Part shown: positions 55,143 through 64,000 of the stretch, in pieces
Position numbering within the stretch: position 1 is the first letter of the stretch
Layout of the letters: each line of letters opens with the position of its first letter
Source of the DNA: Rheinheimera tangshanensis
GTDB lineage: Bacteria > Pseudomonadota > Gammaproteobacteria > Enterobacterales > Alteromonadaceae
Reading direction: 5' to 3'
Assembly (NCBI RefSeq): GCF_014645135.1
Contig: NZ_BMLH01000001.1
Span: 310,001-374,000, forward strand
Length of the DNA: 64,000 nucleotides
Notes under the pieces: model-generated
The model's database searches: none
What the model was told of the DNA's origin: nothing
Seen by the model: only the letters and a program-made list of their open reading frames with translations
Made by a program: the position numbers and the translations under genes

Positions 55143-57575
55143 ATGACGGTCAAAGATCCGCATCTTGCGCGTGAGCAAGAAAAATATGAAAACCCTATCC
55201 CTAGTCGGGAATTTATCCTCGAACACTTAAAGCAGCGGCAACAACCTGCCTACTTTGAAGAGTTGGCCGCTGAATTAAAGCTGACAGACGATGAGGCGAT
55301 GTTTGCGCTGAAAAAACGTCTGCGTGCTATGGAACGTGACGGCCAGTTGCTGTTTAACAAAAGCAAACGTTATGGTCTGGTCGACGACCTGGATTTAGTT
55401 AAAGGTACTGTGTTAGGACACCGCGATGGTTTTGGCTTCTTAAAGCTGGAACAAGGTGGTCCGGACTGGTTTATTCCTAACTTTGAAATGAAACGTCTAC
55501 TGCACGGCGACGTGGTGCTGGCATCGAAAAGCGATTTTGCCAGCCGCGACAAAGTAGAAGCCCGTATAGTCCGCATTTTAGAACCTCGTAATGAACCTAT
55601 AGTAGGCCGTTATTTTAAAGATTTTGCTTTAGGTGTGGTGGTACCAGACGATCCACGTTTGAGCCAGGACATTGTGATACCACCAGGTGAAGAAGGCGCA
55701 GCGCGTCATGGTCAGGTGGTGTTGGTTGAAATCAGCCAACGTCCAAGCAAAAGAGTAAACGCCGTAGGTAAAGTGATTGAAGTGCTGGGCGAACATATGG
55801 CGCCTGGTATGGAAATCGAAATCGCTATTCGTAACCATCAGATCCCTCACGAGTTTTCCAAAGCTATTGAACAGCAAGTGGCAGGTTATGGCACTGAAGT
55901 GCCGGAAGAAGCCAAAGCTGGCCGCGTTGATTTAACGCAATTGGGTTTGATTACTATAGATGGCGAAGATGCCCGTGACTTTGATGACGCAGTGTATTGT
56001 GAACGCAAAGCCGATGGCGGCTGGCATTTATGGGTCGCTATAGCGGATGTCAGCGCTTATGTGCTGCCAGACACTCCGCTGGACAAAGAAGCGCTGGACC
56101 GTGGTAACTCGGTGTATTTCCCGGACCATGTAGTGCCTATGCTGCCTGAAGTGTTATCCAACGGTTTATGTTCATTGAACCCACACACTGACCGGCTTTG
56201 TTTTGTTGCTGAAATGCATATCAGTAAACAAGGCAAACTGGATGGTTATCAGTTCTATGAAGCCGTGATGCACTCCAGTGCACGTCTGACTTACAACAAG
56301 GTTCACGCCATATTAGAAGGTGATCCGAAGTTACGTCAGCAATACGAAGCCAACTTAACCAATATAGATAACCTGTTTTCGCTGTATAAACAAATGGCGA
56401 AAGTGCGGGCCGAGCGGGGGGCTATTGAATTTGAAACGGTCGAAACCCGTTTTATCTTTAACAGCCATCGTAAAATTGAACAAATCGTGCCAATTCACCG
56501 CAACGAAGCGCATAAGATCATTGAAGAATGTATGATTTTAGCCAACGTGTCGGCCGCTAAGCTGATTGAAAAACATGAGGCTTTTGCCTTGTTCCGTGTG
56601 CATGAGCGCCCGGATGGCGATCGTTTTGCCAACTTCAGACGTTTCCTGGCTGAATTAGGTATTGAAGCTAATCTGCCTGTGGAACCAACCCCTTTGGATC
56701 TGATGCTGACTTTGCAAAAACTGCAGGACAGACCGGATAAAGAGCTGATTGAAACCACGATGCTGCGCTCAATGAAGCAGGCTGTGTATCAGGGCGATAA
56801 CCTGGGGCACTTTGGTCTGGCGTTAGAAGCTTATGCACACTTTACCTCGCCTATTCGTCGTTATCCTGATCTGGTATTGCACCGTGCTATTAAAGCCATT
56901 TTGCAAACTCAGGGTCAGAAAGTGACTGGGCCTAAAGGTTACACTGAAAAACAAATTCATCCTTTGGGTGAACAATGTTCAATGACGGAACGCCGTGCTG
57001 ACGATGCCACCCGTGAAGTCGCAGATTGGCTGAAGTGTGAGTATATGCAGGATCACATTGGCGACAGCTTCAAAGGTGTGGTGTCGACCGTCACTAACTT
57101 TGGTTTGTTTGTACGGATCACAGATCTTTACATCGAAGGTTTAGTGCATGTCACTTCGCTTCAGAATGACTACTACCATTTTGATACTGAGCGTCAGGTG
57201 CTTCGTGGTGAGCATAGCAATGTGCAATACCGTATGGGCGACCTGATTGAAGTCAAAGTGCTGGCGGTGAACCTGGAAGCTCGCAAAATTGATTTAGGCA
57301 TAGTGGGCATGGAAAAACGCACGACGTCCAATCGTAAAATCAGTGCCAGCAAAAAGGCCGCTATGACACCAGCGGAAGAAAAAGCCTCGATGCGCAAAAA
57401 AGGTGCCCGTAAAGCCGGTATTGAGCAGACAGCTCCAGCTAAAGCGGGCAAGAAACCAGCGGGTAAAAAGCCTACAGCGAAAAAACCAGCAGGTAGCAAG
57501 CCAGCGGCTAAAAGTCCGGCAGCGAAAAGCCCTGCGGGTCCGCGGCCAGGTAAAGCACCGCGTAAGCGTAAGTAA
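55143..57575 (+). CDS. rnr: Ribonuclease R
   Basis: 810 residues. Processive 3'-5' exoribonuclease that degrades structured RNA and works with trans-translation. N-terminal HTH region, cold-shock domains, RNB catalytic domain with TIDGEDARDFDDAVYC (about 274-289), then S1 (about 640-722: GDSFKGVVSTVTNFGLFV). From about 727 on an Ala/Lys/Pro-rich tail of about 80 residues (repeats of KPAGKKPT, KSPAAKS) like that of E. coli, probably disordered and RNA-binding. Followed by a palindromic repeat and rlmB. Confidence 0.97.
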   Translation: MTVKDPHLAREQEKYENPIPSREFILEHLKQRQQPAYFEELAAELKLTDDEAMFALKKRLRAMERDGQLLFNKSKRYGLVDDLDLVKGTVLGHRDGFGFLKLEQGGPDWFIPNFEMKRLLHGDVVLASKSDFASRDKVEARIVRILEPRNEPIVGRYFKDFALGVVVPDDPRLSQDIVIPPGEEGAARHGQVVLVEISQRPSKRVNAVGKVIEVLGEHMAPGMEIEIAIRNHQIPHEFSKAIEQQVAGYGTEVPEEAKAGRVDLTQLGLITIDGEDARDFDDAVYCERKADGGWHLWVAIADVSAYVLPDTPLDKEALDRGNSVYFPDHVVPMLPEVLSNGLCSLNPHTDRLCFVAEMHISKQGKLDGYQFYEAVMHSSARLTYNKVHAILEGDPKLRQQYEANLTNIDNLFSLYKQMAKVRAERGAIEFETVETRFIFNSHRKIEQIVPIHRNEAHKIIEECMILANVSAAKLIEKHEAFALFRVHERPDGDRFANFRRFLAELGIEANLPVEPTPLDLMLTLQKLQDRPDKELIETTMLRSMKQAVYQGDNLGHFGLALEAYAHFTSPIRRYPDLVLHRAIKAILQTQGQKVTGPKGYTEKQIHPLGEQCSMTERRADDATREVADWLKCEYMQDHIGDSFKGVVSTVTNFGLFVRITDLYIEGLVHVTSLQNDYYHFDTERQVLRGEHSNVQYRMGDLIEVKVLAVNLEARKIDLGIVGMEKRTTSNRKISASKKAAMTPAEEKASMRKKGARKAGIEQTAPAKAGKKPAGKKPTAKKPAGSKPAAKSPAAKSPAGPRPGKAPRKRK

Positions 57576-57600
57576 CAGCCAGGTCAGTGTTTTTGCTACA

Positions 57601-57730
57601 CTATACCCAAATTAATTGGAGTTGCAGCGCGGCGACAAGCGTTCGAGACCCCATGAGCATAGTTGTCCTATGTGATTGGGGCGAGATACCGCAGTCAACA
57701 AAGCTGCGGCTTCAAGTAAGAAGGGTATAG
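57601..57730. repeat. Dispersed palindromic intergenic repeat, copy 3 (opposite direction)
   Basis: Reads as the reverse complement of copy 2: core CCCCATGAGCATAG ... CTATGTGATTGGGG (57649-57681), arms TTGCAGCGCGGCGACAAG and GTCAACAAAGCTGCGG. It is bounded by an 8-base inverted repeat CTATACCC (57601-57608) / GGGTATAG (57723-57730), which gives the element a MITE-like outline. It sits between rnr and rlmB. Confidence 0.85.
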
Positions 57731-57787
57731 ACGCTAGTTAAACTGAGCCCGGTGTTACCGGGCTCGGTCATTTTTAAAGAGGTTGCG

Positions 57788-58522
57788 ATGAGCGCAGATT
57801 TTGTATTTGGTATTCATGCGGTAAGTGCGTTATTTGAACGTGCGCCGGAAGATGTTCTTGAACTTTTTATCTTAAAAGACAAAGACGATCAGCGTTTACA
57901 GCCGTTGCTGAAATTCGCCCGTGATTTTGGCGTGTCAGTGCAGTACTGCAACCGCCGAGCTTTAGATGAAAAGGTCAATGGTGCGCAGCATCAGGGCGTG
58001 GTGGCTAAAGCCCGTGCTCAGCAATCAGGCAATGAGCAGGATTTAGCCCGCATTGTCTCTGAACAATCCAGTCCTTTTATTCTGATTTTAGATGGCATTA
58101 CCGACCCACATAACTTAGGTGCTATTTTACGTAGTGCCGATGCTGCCGGTGTGCATGCAGTGGTGGCAGCTAAAGACAGGTCAGTCAAAGTCACACCTGT
58201 GGTGCGTAAAGTGGCTTGTGGTGCCGCAGAAGTCGTGCCTTTCATCACTGTGACTAACTTAGCCCGTACTATTCGTGAATTAAAAGACGCTGGTATTTGG
58301 GTGGTAGGCGCTGCAGGTGAAACTGAAACGACAATTTATCAAACCAAACTGAATGGCCCTCTGGCCATAGCCATGGGCGCTGAAGGGGATGGTTTACGTC
58401 GTCTGACCCGCGAATTGTGTGACTCGCTGATGAAAATCCCTATGTTTGGTTCTGTCTCGAGCTTAAACGTATCGGTCGCGACCGGTATTTGCTTATTTGA
58501 AGCTGTACGTCAGCGCCAGTAA
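57788..58522 (+). CDS. rlmB: 23S rRNA (guanosine-2251-2'-O)-methyltransferase RlmB
   Basis: 244 residues. SpoU-class knotted methyltransferase of the 50S subunit. N-terminal RNA-binding fold (FVFGIHAVSALFER), then ILDGITDPHNLGAILRSADAAG, MGAEGDGLRRLT and GSVSSLNVSVATGI. The ATG at 57788 with AGAGG ahead matches the family start; an upstream reading from 57752 would add 12 residues. Follows rnr as in E. coli. Confidence 0.96.
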   Translation: MSADFVFGIHAVSALFERAPEDVLELFILKDKDDQRLQPLLKFARDFGVSVQYCNRRALDEKVNGAQHQGVVAKARAQQSGNEQDLARIVSEQSSPFILILDGITDPHNLGAILRSADAAGVHAVVAAKDRSVKVTPVVRKVACGAAEVVPFITVTNLARTIRELKDAGIWVVGAAGETETTIYQTKLNGPLAIAMGAEGDGLRRLTRELCDSLMKIPMFGSVSSLNVSVATGICLFEAVRQRQ

Positions 58523-58525
58523 TCT

Positions 58526-58563
58526 GTTGGGGAGCAGACCTTGCAGACTGCCCCCCAACTTTT
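58526..58563 (+). terminator. Rho-independent terminator after rlmB
   Basis: GTTGGGG (58526-58532) and GCAG (58534-58537) pair with CTGC and CCCCCAAC (58548-58559), followed by TTTT. The T run overlaps the convergent fumC stop. Confidence 0.8.
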
Positions 58564-59926
58564 AACTCTGACTTAAAAGGGCCGGATCCAATAACTTTTC
58601 TAACTCTGCTCTGCTATAACTGGTTTGCTCCACAGCCACATCAATCACAGGCCGTTTTTCTTTGTAAGCCTGTTTGGCAATATCCGCCGCTTTTAAATAC
58701 CCAATCAATGGATTCAAAGCCGTCACCAGAATAGGGTTACGCGACAAGGCCTCGTTTATTTTGTCTTCCTGCACCGTAAATCCCGCTATGGCTTTTTCAC
58801 CTAAAGCAGAACTTGCTGAACTTAACAGCTCCAGACTTTGTAAGATGTTATGGGCTATCACAGGCAACATCACATTGAGCTCAAAGTTGCCCGACTGACC
58901 AGCCACTGTAATGGTGGCATCGTTGCCTATCACCTGGGCCGCCACCATGGCTACAGCCTCTGGGATCACCGGGTTCACTTTACCCGGCATAATGGAAGAG
59001 CCTGGTTGCAACGCAGGCAGAGCTATTTCACCTAAACCCGCTAGTGGGCCAGAGTTCATCCAACGTAAGTCATTGGCTATTTTCATTAAAGCCACTGCCA
59101 GCACTTTAGTGGCACCTGATAAAGCTACAATAGAGTCTTGCGAGCCTAAACTTAAAAAGAAGTTGGAGCTGGGTTGAAATTTTAAACCTGTCTGCTGACT
59201 TAACTTCTGACAAAACAGAGCGGCAAAATCCGGATGGGCGTTCACACCAGTACCCACTGCTGTGCCGCCCTGAGCTAGCGCTAATACCTGTTGCTGGGCA
59301 AACTCCAGTTGCTGCCGGGCATGGGCAATTTGGGCTTGCCAGCCGGATAACACCTGAGCAAAAGTCACAGGCATCGCATCCATTAAATGAGTGCGGCCAG
59401 TTTTGACGATATGCCCAACCTCTTGAGCTTTAGTCGCTATCATAGCTTCAAGCCTGACCAGCGTCTCAATCAACTGATGATTGGCAACAGCTGCACTTAA
59501 ATGAATGGCAGTTGGAATGACATCATTGCTGCTTTGGCCCAGATTAATATGATCGTTAGGGCTAATAGCCAGGCCTGAACTTTTACTGGCTAAAGTGGCC
59601 AGTACTTCATTCACATTCATATTGGTGCTGGTGCCAGATCCTGTCTGAAACAGGTCGATAGGGTAGTGCGCCATATCCAGTTCAAGCAGTTGCTGCTTTG
59701 CAGCAGAATGAATAGCCGAAGCAATTTCTGGTTGCAGTAACTTAAGCTCAAGATTGGCGGCAGCTGCAGCTTGTTTCACTCGAAGCACAGCTTTAATAAA
59801 AGCCGGAGGCATCGTTAGCTGACTGATTTGAAAGTTATCCAAAGCGCGCTGCGTTTGCGCCTGATACAAGGCTTCGGCTGGTAGTTGCACTTCACCCATA
59901 CTGTCGCGTTCTGTTCTGAAACCCAT
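58562..59926 (-). CDS. fumC: Fumarate hydratase, class II
   Basis: 454 residues. Iron-free fumarase interconverting fumarate and malate in the TCA cycle. RTERDSMGEVQLPAEALYQAQT at the start, TGSGTSTNMNVNEVL, GQSSNDVIPTAIH, KTGRTHLMDAMPVTF, GGTAVGTGVN and the signature GSSIMPGKVNPV (about 309-320). The same superfamily includes aspartase, but the sequence is closer to FumC. The ATG at 59926 fits; upstream in-frame codons to 60055 are unconserved. It interrupts the plus-strand run between rlmB and rpsF, an insertion relative to E. coli. Confidence 0.93.
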   Translation of the reverse strand: MGFRTERDSMGEVQLPAEALYQAQTQRALDNFQISQLTMPPAFIKAVLRVKQAAAAANLELKLLQPEIASAIHSAAKQQLLELDMAHYPIDLFQTGSGTSTNMNVNEVLATLASKSSGLAISPNDHINLGQSSNDVIPTAIHLSAAVANHQLIETLVRLEAMIATKAQEVGHIVKTGRTHLMDAMPVTFAQVLSGWQAQIAHARQQLEFAQQQVLALAQGGTAVGTGVNAHPDFAALFCQKLSQQTGLKFQPSSNFFLSLGSQDSIVALSGATKVLAVALMKIANDLRWMNSGPLAGLGEIALPALQPGSSIMPGKVNPVIPEAVAMVAAQVIGNDATITVAGQSGNFELNVMLPVIAHNILQSLELLSSASSALGEKAIAGFTVQEDKINEALSRNPILVTALNPLIGYLKAADIAKQAYKEKRPVIDVAVEQTSYSRAELEKLLDPALLSQS

Positions 59927-60040
59927 GCCTAATTCCCGCTTATTTCCTGACCATTGAGAAATGTTATGGGGCCGCTTCAGATAAAAAGCAATATTCAGGT
60001 TGAATTGACACTCTAGCCTAATAAAAATCTGTATTGCTGC

Positions 60041-60069
60041 TTGTTTTAACAGCAAGAAACCCCTAGAAT
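60041..60069 (+). promoter_or_regulatory. Sigma-70 promoter of the rpsF operon
   Basis: TTGTTT (60041-60046), 17-base spacer, TAGAAT (60064-60069). About 90 bases before the rpsF start, leaving room for the leader described below. Confidence 0.75.
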
Positions 60070-60080
60070 ACAGCCCCTTC

Positions 60081-60150
60081 GGCCATCCAGAACGTTCCTT
60101 GCCTCTATGCGAGTCTGGCCGAGCTCACCCGAGGCTAACTAACCGTAAGG
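60081..60150 (+). promoter_or_regulatory. Candidate S6:S18 autoregulatory leader of rpsF
   Basis: GGCCA (60081-60085) can pair with TGGCC (60116-60120), closing a stem-loop; it is followed by GAGCTCACCCGAGG and CTAACTAACCG just before the AAGGAG ribosome-binding site. S6:S18-binding leaders of this general shape are known before rpsF in many bacteria. I cannot test the match to that motif, so this is a candidate only. Confidence 0.4.
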
Positions 60151-60157
60151 AGCTACA

Positions 60158-60535
60158 ATGCGTCATTACGAAATCGTGTTTATGGTTCACCCAGATCAAA
60201 GTGAACAAGTTCCAGGAATGATCGAGCGTTACACTGGCGCGATCAAAGAAGCTGGTGGTTCAATTCACCGCTTAGAAGACTGGGGCCGTCGTCAATTAGC
60301 TTATCCAATCGAAAAGCTGCACAAAGCTCACTATGTTCTGATGAACGTAGAAGCGCCACAGGCAGTAATTGACGAGCTGGAAACTAACTTCCGCTTCAAC
60401 GACGCTGTATTGCGTAACCTGATCATGCGCACTAACACTGCTGTGACTGAGCCATCACCAATGGCTAAGGTACGTGAAGAACGTCGTGACCGTGCTCCTC
60501 GTGATTCAGATGAGCTGGTAGCAAACGACGAGTAA
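60158..60535 (+). CDS. rpsF: 30S ribosomal protein S6
   Basis: 125 residues. [25 protein letters not shown] and the [12 protein letters not shown] strand are typical; the acidic tail carries [16 protein letters not shown], where RimK would add glutamate residues in relatives with the right ending. AAGGAG precedes the ATG. First gene of rpsF-priB-rpsR-rplI. Confidence 0.98.
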   Translation: MRHYEIVFMVHPDQSEQVPGMIERYTGAIKEAGGSIHRLEDWGRRQLAYPIEKLHKAHYVLMNVEAPQAVIDELETNFRFNDAVLRNLIMRTNTAVTEPSPMAKVREERRDRAPRDSDELVANDE

Positions 60536-60542
60536 TTTGCAG

Positions 60543-60848
60543 ATGGACAATAGCCTGGTCGTGACTGGCACTATCTGCCGTCAGGTCGACCACAGCGAAA
60601 GTCCGGCCGGTATTCCTCACAGTTATTTAGTGATTGAGCACCAATCGGTGCAGCAGGAAGCCGGTTTTAACCGTCAGGCTTATGTCAGGCTACAAGTAGT
60701 CTGTGCCGGAGCCGGGTTAGCGCAACAAACTCACAATTTGAAACTGGGAAACAAAGTTCGGGTGTCAGGTTTTTTAAACCGTCATCAGAGCCGCAGCGGT
60801 CAGTCTAAACTGGTGTTGCATGCCCAACAGATTGAAATATTAAGTTAG
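60543..60848 (+). CDS. priB: Primosomal replication protein N (PriB)
   Basis: 101 residues. Single OB-fold ssDNA-binding protein for restart of stalled forks with PriA and Dna[34 protein letters not shown] and [11 protein letters not shown] match E. coli. The ATG at 60543 is preferred over an in-frame TTG at 60537; the ribosome-binding site is weak, so translation may be coupled to rpsF. Confidence 0.94.
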   Translation: MDNSLVVTGTICRQVDHSESPAGIPHSYLVIEHQSVQQEAGFNRQAYVRLQVVCAGAGLAQQTHNLKLGNKVRVSGFLNRHQSRSGQSKLVLHAQQIEILS

Positions 60849-60858
60849 GAGAAATTTC

Positions 60859-61086
60859 ATGGCTCGTTATTTCCGTCGCCGTAAATTCTGCCGTTTCTCT
60901 GCAGAAGGCGTGATTGAGATCGATTACAAAGATACAGCTACGTTAAAAAATTATGTCACTGAAAGTGGCAAAATTGTCCCAAGCCGTATCACTGGTACCA
61001 GCGCTAAGTATCAACGTCAATTAGCTCGCGCTATCAAACGCGCCCGCTACCTGGCCTTGTTACCATACAGCGATTCACACAGCTAA
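60859..61086 (+). CDS. rpsR: 30S ribosomal protein S18
   Basis: 75 residues, the usual length. [44 protein letters not shown] and [11 protein letters not shown] are highly conserved. Follows priB by 10 bases with AGGAGA ahead. Confidence 0.98.
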   Translation: MARYFRRRKFCRFSAEGVIEIDYKDTATLKNYVTESGKIVPSRITGTSAKYQRQLARAIKRARYLALLPYSDSHS

Positions 61087-61125
61087 GCAGCGACTGGTTA
61101 AACCGTATACAGAGAGGGTATTACA

Positions 61126-61578
61126 ATGGAAATTATTCTGTTGGACAAAGTCGCTAACCTGGGTGGTTTAGGCGACAACGTAACTGTTAAATCTGGTTAT
61201 GCTCGTAACTTCTTATTCCCACAAGGAAAAGCAGTTCCAGCGACCAAAGCTAACATCGAAAAATTCGAACAGCGTCGCGCTGAGTTAGAAGCCAAACTGG
61301 CTGAAACTTTAGCTGCTTCTCAAGCTCGTGCTGAGAAGATCGCTGCTCTGGCTGAAGTGACTTTAGCTTCTAAAGCGGGTGACGAAGGCAAGTTGTTCGG
61401 TTCAGTGGGTACACGTGATATTGCTGATGCTATCACTGCTGCAGGTGTTGCAGTAGCGAAAGCTGAAGTGAAGTTACCTAACGGTACTATCCGTGAAACT
61501 GGCGAATTCAACATCGCACTGCAGTTGCACGCAGAAGTAACAGCTACTATCAAAGTAGTAGTGGTTGCTGAGGCTTAA
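61126..61578 (+). CDS. rplI: 50S ribosomal protein L9
   Basis: 150 residues, as in E. coli. [39 protein letters not shown], long connecting helix, then [21 protein letters not shown] precedes the start. Last gene of the operon. Confidence 0.98.
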   Translation: MEIILLDKVANLGGLGDNVTVKSGYARNFLFPQGKAVPATKANIEKFEQRRAELEAKLAETLAASQARAEKIAALAEVTLASKAGDEGKLFGSVGTRDIADAITAAGVAVAKAEVKLPNGTIRETGEFNIALQLHAEVTATIKVVVVAEA

Positions 61579-61586
61579 TAAGCCTT

Positions 61587-61612
61587 TTGGGCACACAGTT
61601 TTGTGTGCCCAA
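61587..61612 (+). terminator. Hairpin after rplI
   Basis: Perfect stem TTGGGCACACA / TGTGTGCCCAA around GTTT, 9 bases after the rplI stop. No T run follows, so it may slow exonucleases or need Rho rather than act as a standard terminator. Confidence 0.65.
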
Positions 61613-61758
61613 TCCCTTCCCGCTTTACCTTCGCTTTTGCACTAAAAAAATTCCGCTTAACTGATTTTTCCAAACTTTTAACCATGCTTTAATGGTAGGC
61701 TATCGCTCCCTGACAGGCGCTATCAGCCTGTGACCTAATTTCTAGAACTTCTGGTGTT

Positions 61759-63150
61759 ATGGACAATAAGCAAAGAGATAAACAAGTCGCTGCGGTAAAA
61801 ATGCCGCCACATTCCATTGAAGCCGAGCAATCCGTACTGGGTGGCTTGATGCTGGACAATGATGCCTGGGATAAAGTCTCAGAAAAAGTGGTAGAGCAGG
61901 ACTTCTATTTACGTTCACATCGCTTTATTTTTTCCGCCATGTCGCGCGTGGCAGAAGCCAACCAGCCGATCGACTTAATTACGGTATCCGAAGATTTAGA
62001 GCGTAATCAGCAACTAGCAGACGTCGGTGGTTTTGCTTATTTAGGCGAGATTGCAAAAAATACCCCAAGTGCCGCCAATATTCTGGCCTATGCCGAGATA
62101 GTACGAGAGCGTGCTGTGGTGCGGGATATGATTGCAGTGGCGCACGATATTGCCGATGCAGGTTATGACCCACAAGGCCGCAACAGTGCTGAGCTTTTGG
62201 ACTTCGCTGAAACTAAAGTCTTTAAAATTGCTGAACAGCGCGCCAACTCGAATGAAGGCCCTGAGCCTATCAACAGCATTCTGTCTAAAACCATAGACAA
62301 AATAGATGAGCTATTCCGTAACCCAAGCGCCGGTGGTTTAACAGGTGTATCCACGGGTTATATGGATCTGGATAAAATGACCAACGGCATGCAGCCGTCC
62401 GATCTGATCATTGTGGCGGCTCGTCCTTCTATGGGTAAAACCACTTTTGCGATGAACCTGTGTGAACACGCCGCTATCACCAGCGACAAACCTGTGCTTA
62501 TTTTCAGCTTAGAGATGCCGTCCGAACAAATTATGATGAGGATGCTGGCGTCTTTAGGTCGTATTGACCAAACCAAAGTGCGGACAGGCCAGTTGGATGA
62601 CGAAGATTGGGCGCGTTTATCCTCTGCCATAGAACTTCTGAACAGCAAAGGCAAAATGTATATTGATGACGCTTCAGGCTTAACACCGACTGAAGTGCGT
62701 TCCCGTGCCCGTCGTGTGGCGCGTGAGCATGGTGGCCTGAGCATGATCATGGTCGACTACCTGCAGCTGATGACGGTGCCAGGTTTATCGGAAAACCGTA
62801 CTTTAGAAATCGCCGAAATTTCGCGTTCACTCAAAGCTTTAGCTAAAGAATTAAAAGTGCCAGTAGTGGCCTTATCGCAGCTAAACCGTAGTTTGGAACA
62901 ACGGGCCGACAAACGTCCTGTGAACTCCGACTTAAGGGAATCTGGTTCTATTGAGCAGGATGCCGACTTAATTATGTTTATCTACCGTGATGAGGTCTAT
63001 CACGACGATAGCCCGGATAAAGGCACGGCTGAGGTGATTATAGGTAAACAGCGTAACGGCCCTATAGGTCGTATTCGCCTGACCTTCCATGGCCGCTATT
63101 CACGTTTTGACAACTATGCCGGAACAGCACGTTTTGAGGACGAGTATTAA
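61759..63150 (+). CDS. dnaB: Replicative DNA helicase DnaB
   Basis: 463 residues, usual length. Hexameric 5'-3' helicase of the replication fork. N-terminal collar (HSIEAEQSVLGGLMLDN), linker helix, RecA-like motor with VAARPSMGKTTFAMN (Walker A, about 220-234), MIMVDYLQLM (Walker B) and SDLRESGSIEQDADLIMFIYRDE. No intein. Its stop overlaps the alr start as TAATG. Confidence 0.98.
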   Translation: MDNKQRDKQVAAVKMPPHSIEAEQSVLGGLMLDNDAWDKVSEKVVEQDFYLRSHRFIFSAMSRVAEANQPIDLITVSEDLERNQQLADVGGFAYLGEIAKNTPSAANILAYAEIVRERAVVRDMIAVAHDIADAGYDPQGRNSAELLDFAETKVFKIAEQRANSNEGPEPINSILSKTIDKIDELFRNPSAGGLTGVSTGYMDLDKMTNGMQPSDLIIVAARPSMGKTTFAMNLCEHAAITSDKPVLIFSLEMPSEQIMMRMLASLGRIDQTKVRTGQLDDEDWARLSSAIELLNSKGKMYIDDASGLTPTEVRSRARRVAREHGGLSMIMVDYLQLMTVPGLSENRTLEIAEISRSLKALAKELKVPVVALSQLNRSLEQRADKRPVNSDLRESGSIEQDADLIMFIYRDEVYHDDSPDKGTAEVIIGKQRNGPIGRIRLTFHGRYSRFDNYAGTARFEDEY

Positions 63151-64000
63151 TGAGTCGTCGTCCACAGGCCCGTATTGATTTAGCGGCCTTATTGCATAAT
63201 TTACAACACCTCCGTGCAGCCGCTCCCAACAGCAAAGTGTTGGCGGTATTAAAAGCCAATGCCTATGGCCATGGTTTATTGAAAGTGGCCGAACAGTTAA
63301 AAGACGCCAGTGCTTTTGGTGTAGCCCGCATCGATGAAGCTTTGATGCTGCGCGCCGGTGGTATCGTCAAACCCATAGTACTGCTGGAAGGTTTTTTCCA
63401 TGCGGATGAATTACCGCAAGTGGTTGCCAGTAACTTACAGGTGGTGGTGCATCATCCAAGTCAGGTTGACGCTTTGCTGGCGGCAGAGCTCGATGCGCCT
63501 ATCCATGTCTGGCTAAAAATGGACAGCGGTATGCACCGTTTAGGTTTATTGCCACAAGAGTTTCTGCAGGCTTATCAGCAGTTGTGTCAAAGTGCTAATG
63601 TGATCCAGCCTATGCGGCTGATGACGCATTTTGCCAGCGCTGATGAGCTGATGGTTGAGAGCACCCAACAGCAGATCGATCTCTTTATGAAAACTGTTGA
63701 AGGTTTGGCAGGTGAGCTTTGTTTGGCCAATTCTGCCGGCACTTTGGCCTGGCCACAAAGCCATGGTCATTGGATCCGCCCTGGTATAGCTTTATACGGT
63801 GTTTCCCCTATGGAGCAGGGCAGAGCAGAGCAACATCAGTTAAAAGCTGTGATGAGCTTCAGCAGCAGCGTTATTGCAGTGCGTGATGTGAAAAAAGGCG
63901 ACAAAGTGGGGTATGGCGGTACTTGGACTGCGCCCACTGATACCCGCTTAGCAGTGGTGGCTGTAGGTTATGGTGATGGCTATCCAAGAGCGGCCAGCAA
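63150..64000 (+). CDS. alr: Alanine racemase (cut by the window end)
   Basis: The first 283 codons of about 360 are present. PLP enzyme that makes D-alanine for peptidoglycan. RPQARIDLAALLHNL, the PLP lysine in VLKANAYGHG (Lys35), KMDSGMHRLG, ANSAGTLAWP and RPGIALYGVSP are visible; the reading frame runs open to base 64000. The second catalytic residue, Tyr in the C-terminal barrel, and the stop lie outside. Translation is probably coupled to dnaB through TAATG, as in E. coli where dnaB and alr are neighbours. Confidence 0.95.
   Translation, partial: MSRRPQARIDLAALLHNLQHLRAAAPNSKVLAVLKANAYGHGLLKVAEQLKDASAFGVARIDEALMLRAGGIVKPIVLLEGFFHADELPQVVASNLQVVVHHPSQVDALLAAELDAPIHVWLKMDSGMHRLGLLPQEFLQAYQQLCQSANVIQPMRLMTHFASADELMVESTQQQIDLFMKTVEGLAGELCLANSAGTLAWPQSHGHWIRPGIALYGVSPMEQGRAEQHQLKAVMSFSSSVIAVRDVKKGDKVGYGGTWTAPTDTRLAVVAVGYGDGYPRAAS

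Noticed and set aside
57403-57615. Frame of 70 codons at the 3' end of rnr
   Set aside because: Shifted reading of the Ala/Lys/Pro-rich tail of RNase R; no ribosome-binding site or protein character.
58562-59926. Aspartate ammonia-lyase for the fumC gene
   Set aside because: Motifs and N terminus fit class II fumarase better than aspartase, although the superfamily signature is shared.
61587-61612. Attenuator or riboswitch after rplI
   Set aside because: A single perfect hairpin with no T run and no conserved aptamer sequence; listed only as a hairpin.

Overview
The window is ordinary chromosomal DNA of a gammaproteobacterium with moderate GC and very high coding density. Several gene blocks have the order known from Enterobacterales, Vibrio and Shewanella: ftsY-ftsE-ftsX-rpoH, gpmI-envC-yibQ, yibN-grxC-secB-gpsA, glnA-glnL-glnG, tsaE-amiB-mutL-miaA-hfq-hflX-hflK-hflC, and purA-motX-rnr-rlmB followed by rpsF-priB-rpsR-rplI-dnaB-alr. 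A MotX gene (sodium-driven polar flagellum), DUF3718 and DUF3016 proteins, an EAL-HDOD protein and a propeller-GGDEF-EAL protein suggest an aquatic Alteromonadales-type organism. Rheinheimera is my best guess, from gene style only. There are no rRNA genes, no CRISPR array, no prophage and no recognisable transposase.

Layout. 1-2.8 kb: end of a LuxR-type regulator, three small conserved-unknown genes, then a cyclic-di-GMP-I (GEMM) riboswitch in front of a small exported DUF3718 protein. 2.8-8.7 kb: rsmD diverging from ftsYEX, an EAL-HDOD protein, and rpoH with a perfect CIRCE operator in its leader. 8.7-19.4 kb: yibQ, envC and gpmI on the minus strand, yibN-grxC-secB-gpsA on the plus strand, a 1295-residue propeller-GGDEF-EAL sensor, and trmL. 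19.4-24.1 kb: fieF, then cpxR-cpxA-pldB diverging from a cpxP/spy gene across CpxR-like boxes. 24.2-27.8 kb: accessory genes (membrane protein, LysR regulator with divergent M24 peptidase, lipoprotein). 27.8-32.9 kb: the nitrogen-control locus glnA / DUF4124 gene / glnL-glnG, with a sigma-54 promoter and NtrC sites. 32.9-42.7 kb: typA, small unknown genes, a merC-type gene with a Zur-like box, GDPD, psd, rsgA, orn, a tRNA-Gly array with two intact and two decayed copies, DUF4442, DUF1289 and queG. 42.9-64 kb: the long housekeeping plus-strand run (tsaE to alr), interrupted only by a minus-strand fumarase.

The genes themselves are mostly well known, so the interest lies in the control elements: the GEMM riboswitch/DUF3718 unit, HrcA/CIRCE control of sigma-32, a sigma-32-type promoter before hfq, CpxR, NtrC and Zur-like sites, and three copies of a long palindromic intergenic repeat (14.8, 54.2 and 57.6 kb). 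No wholly new multi-gene system was seen.
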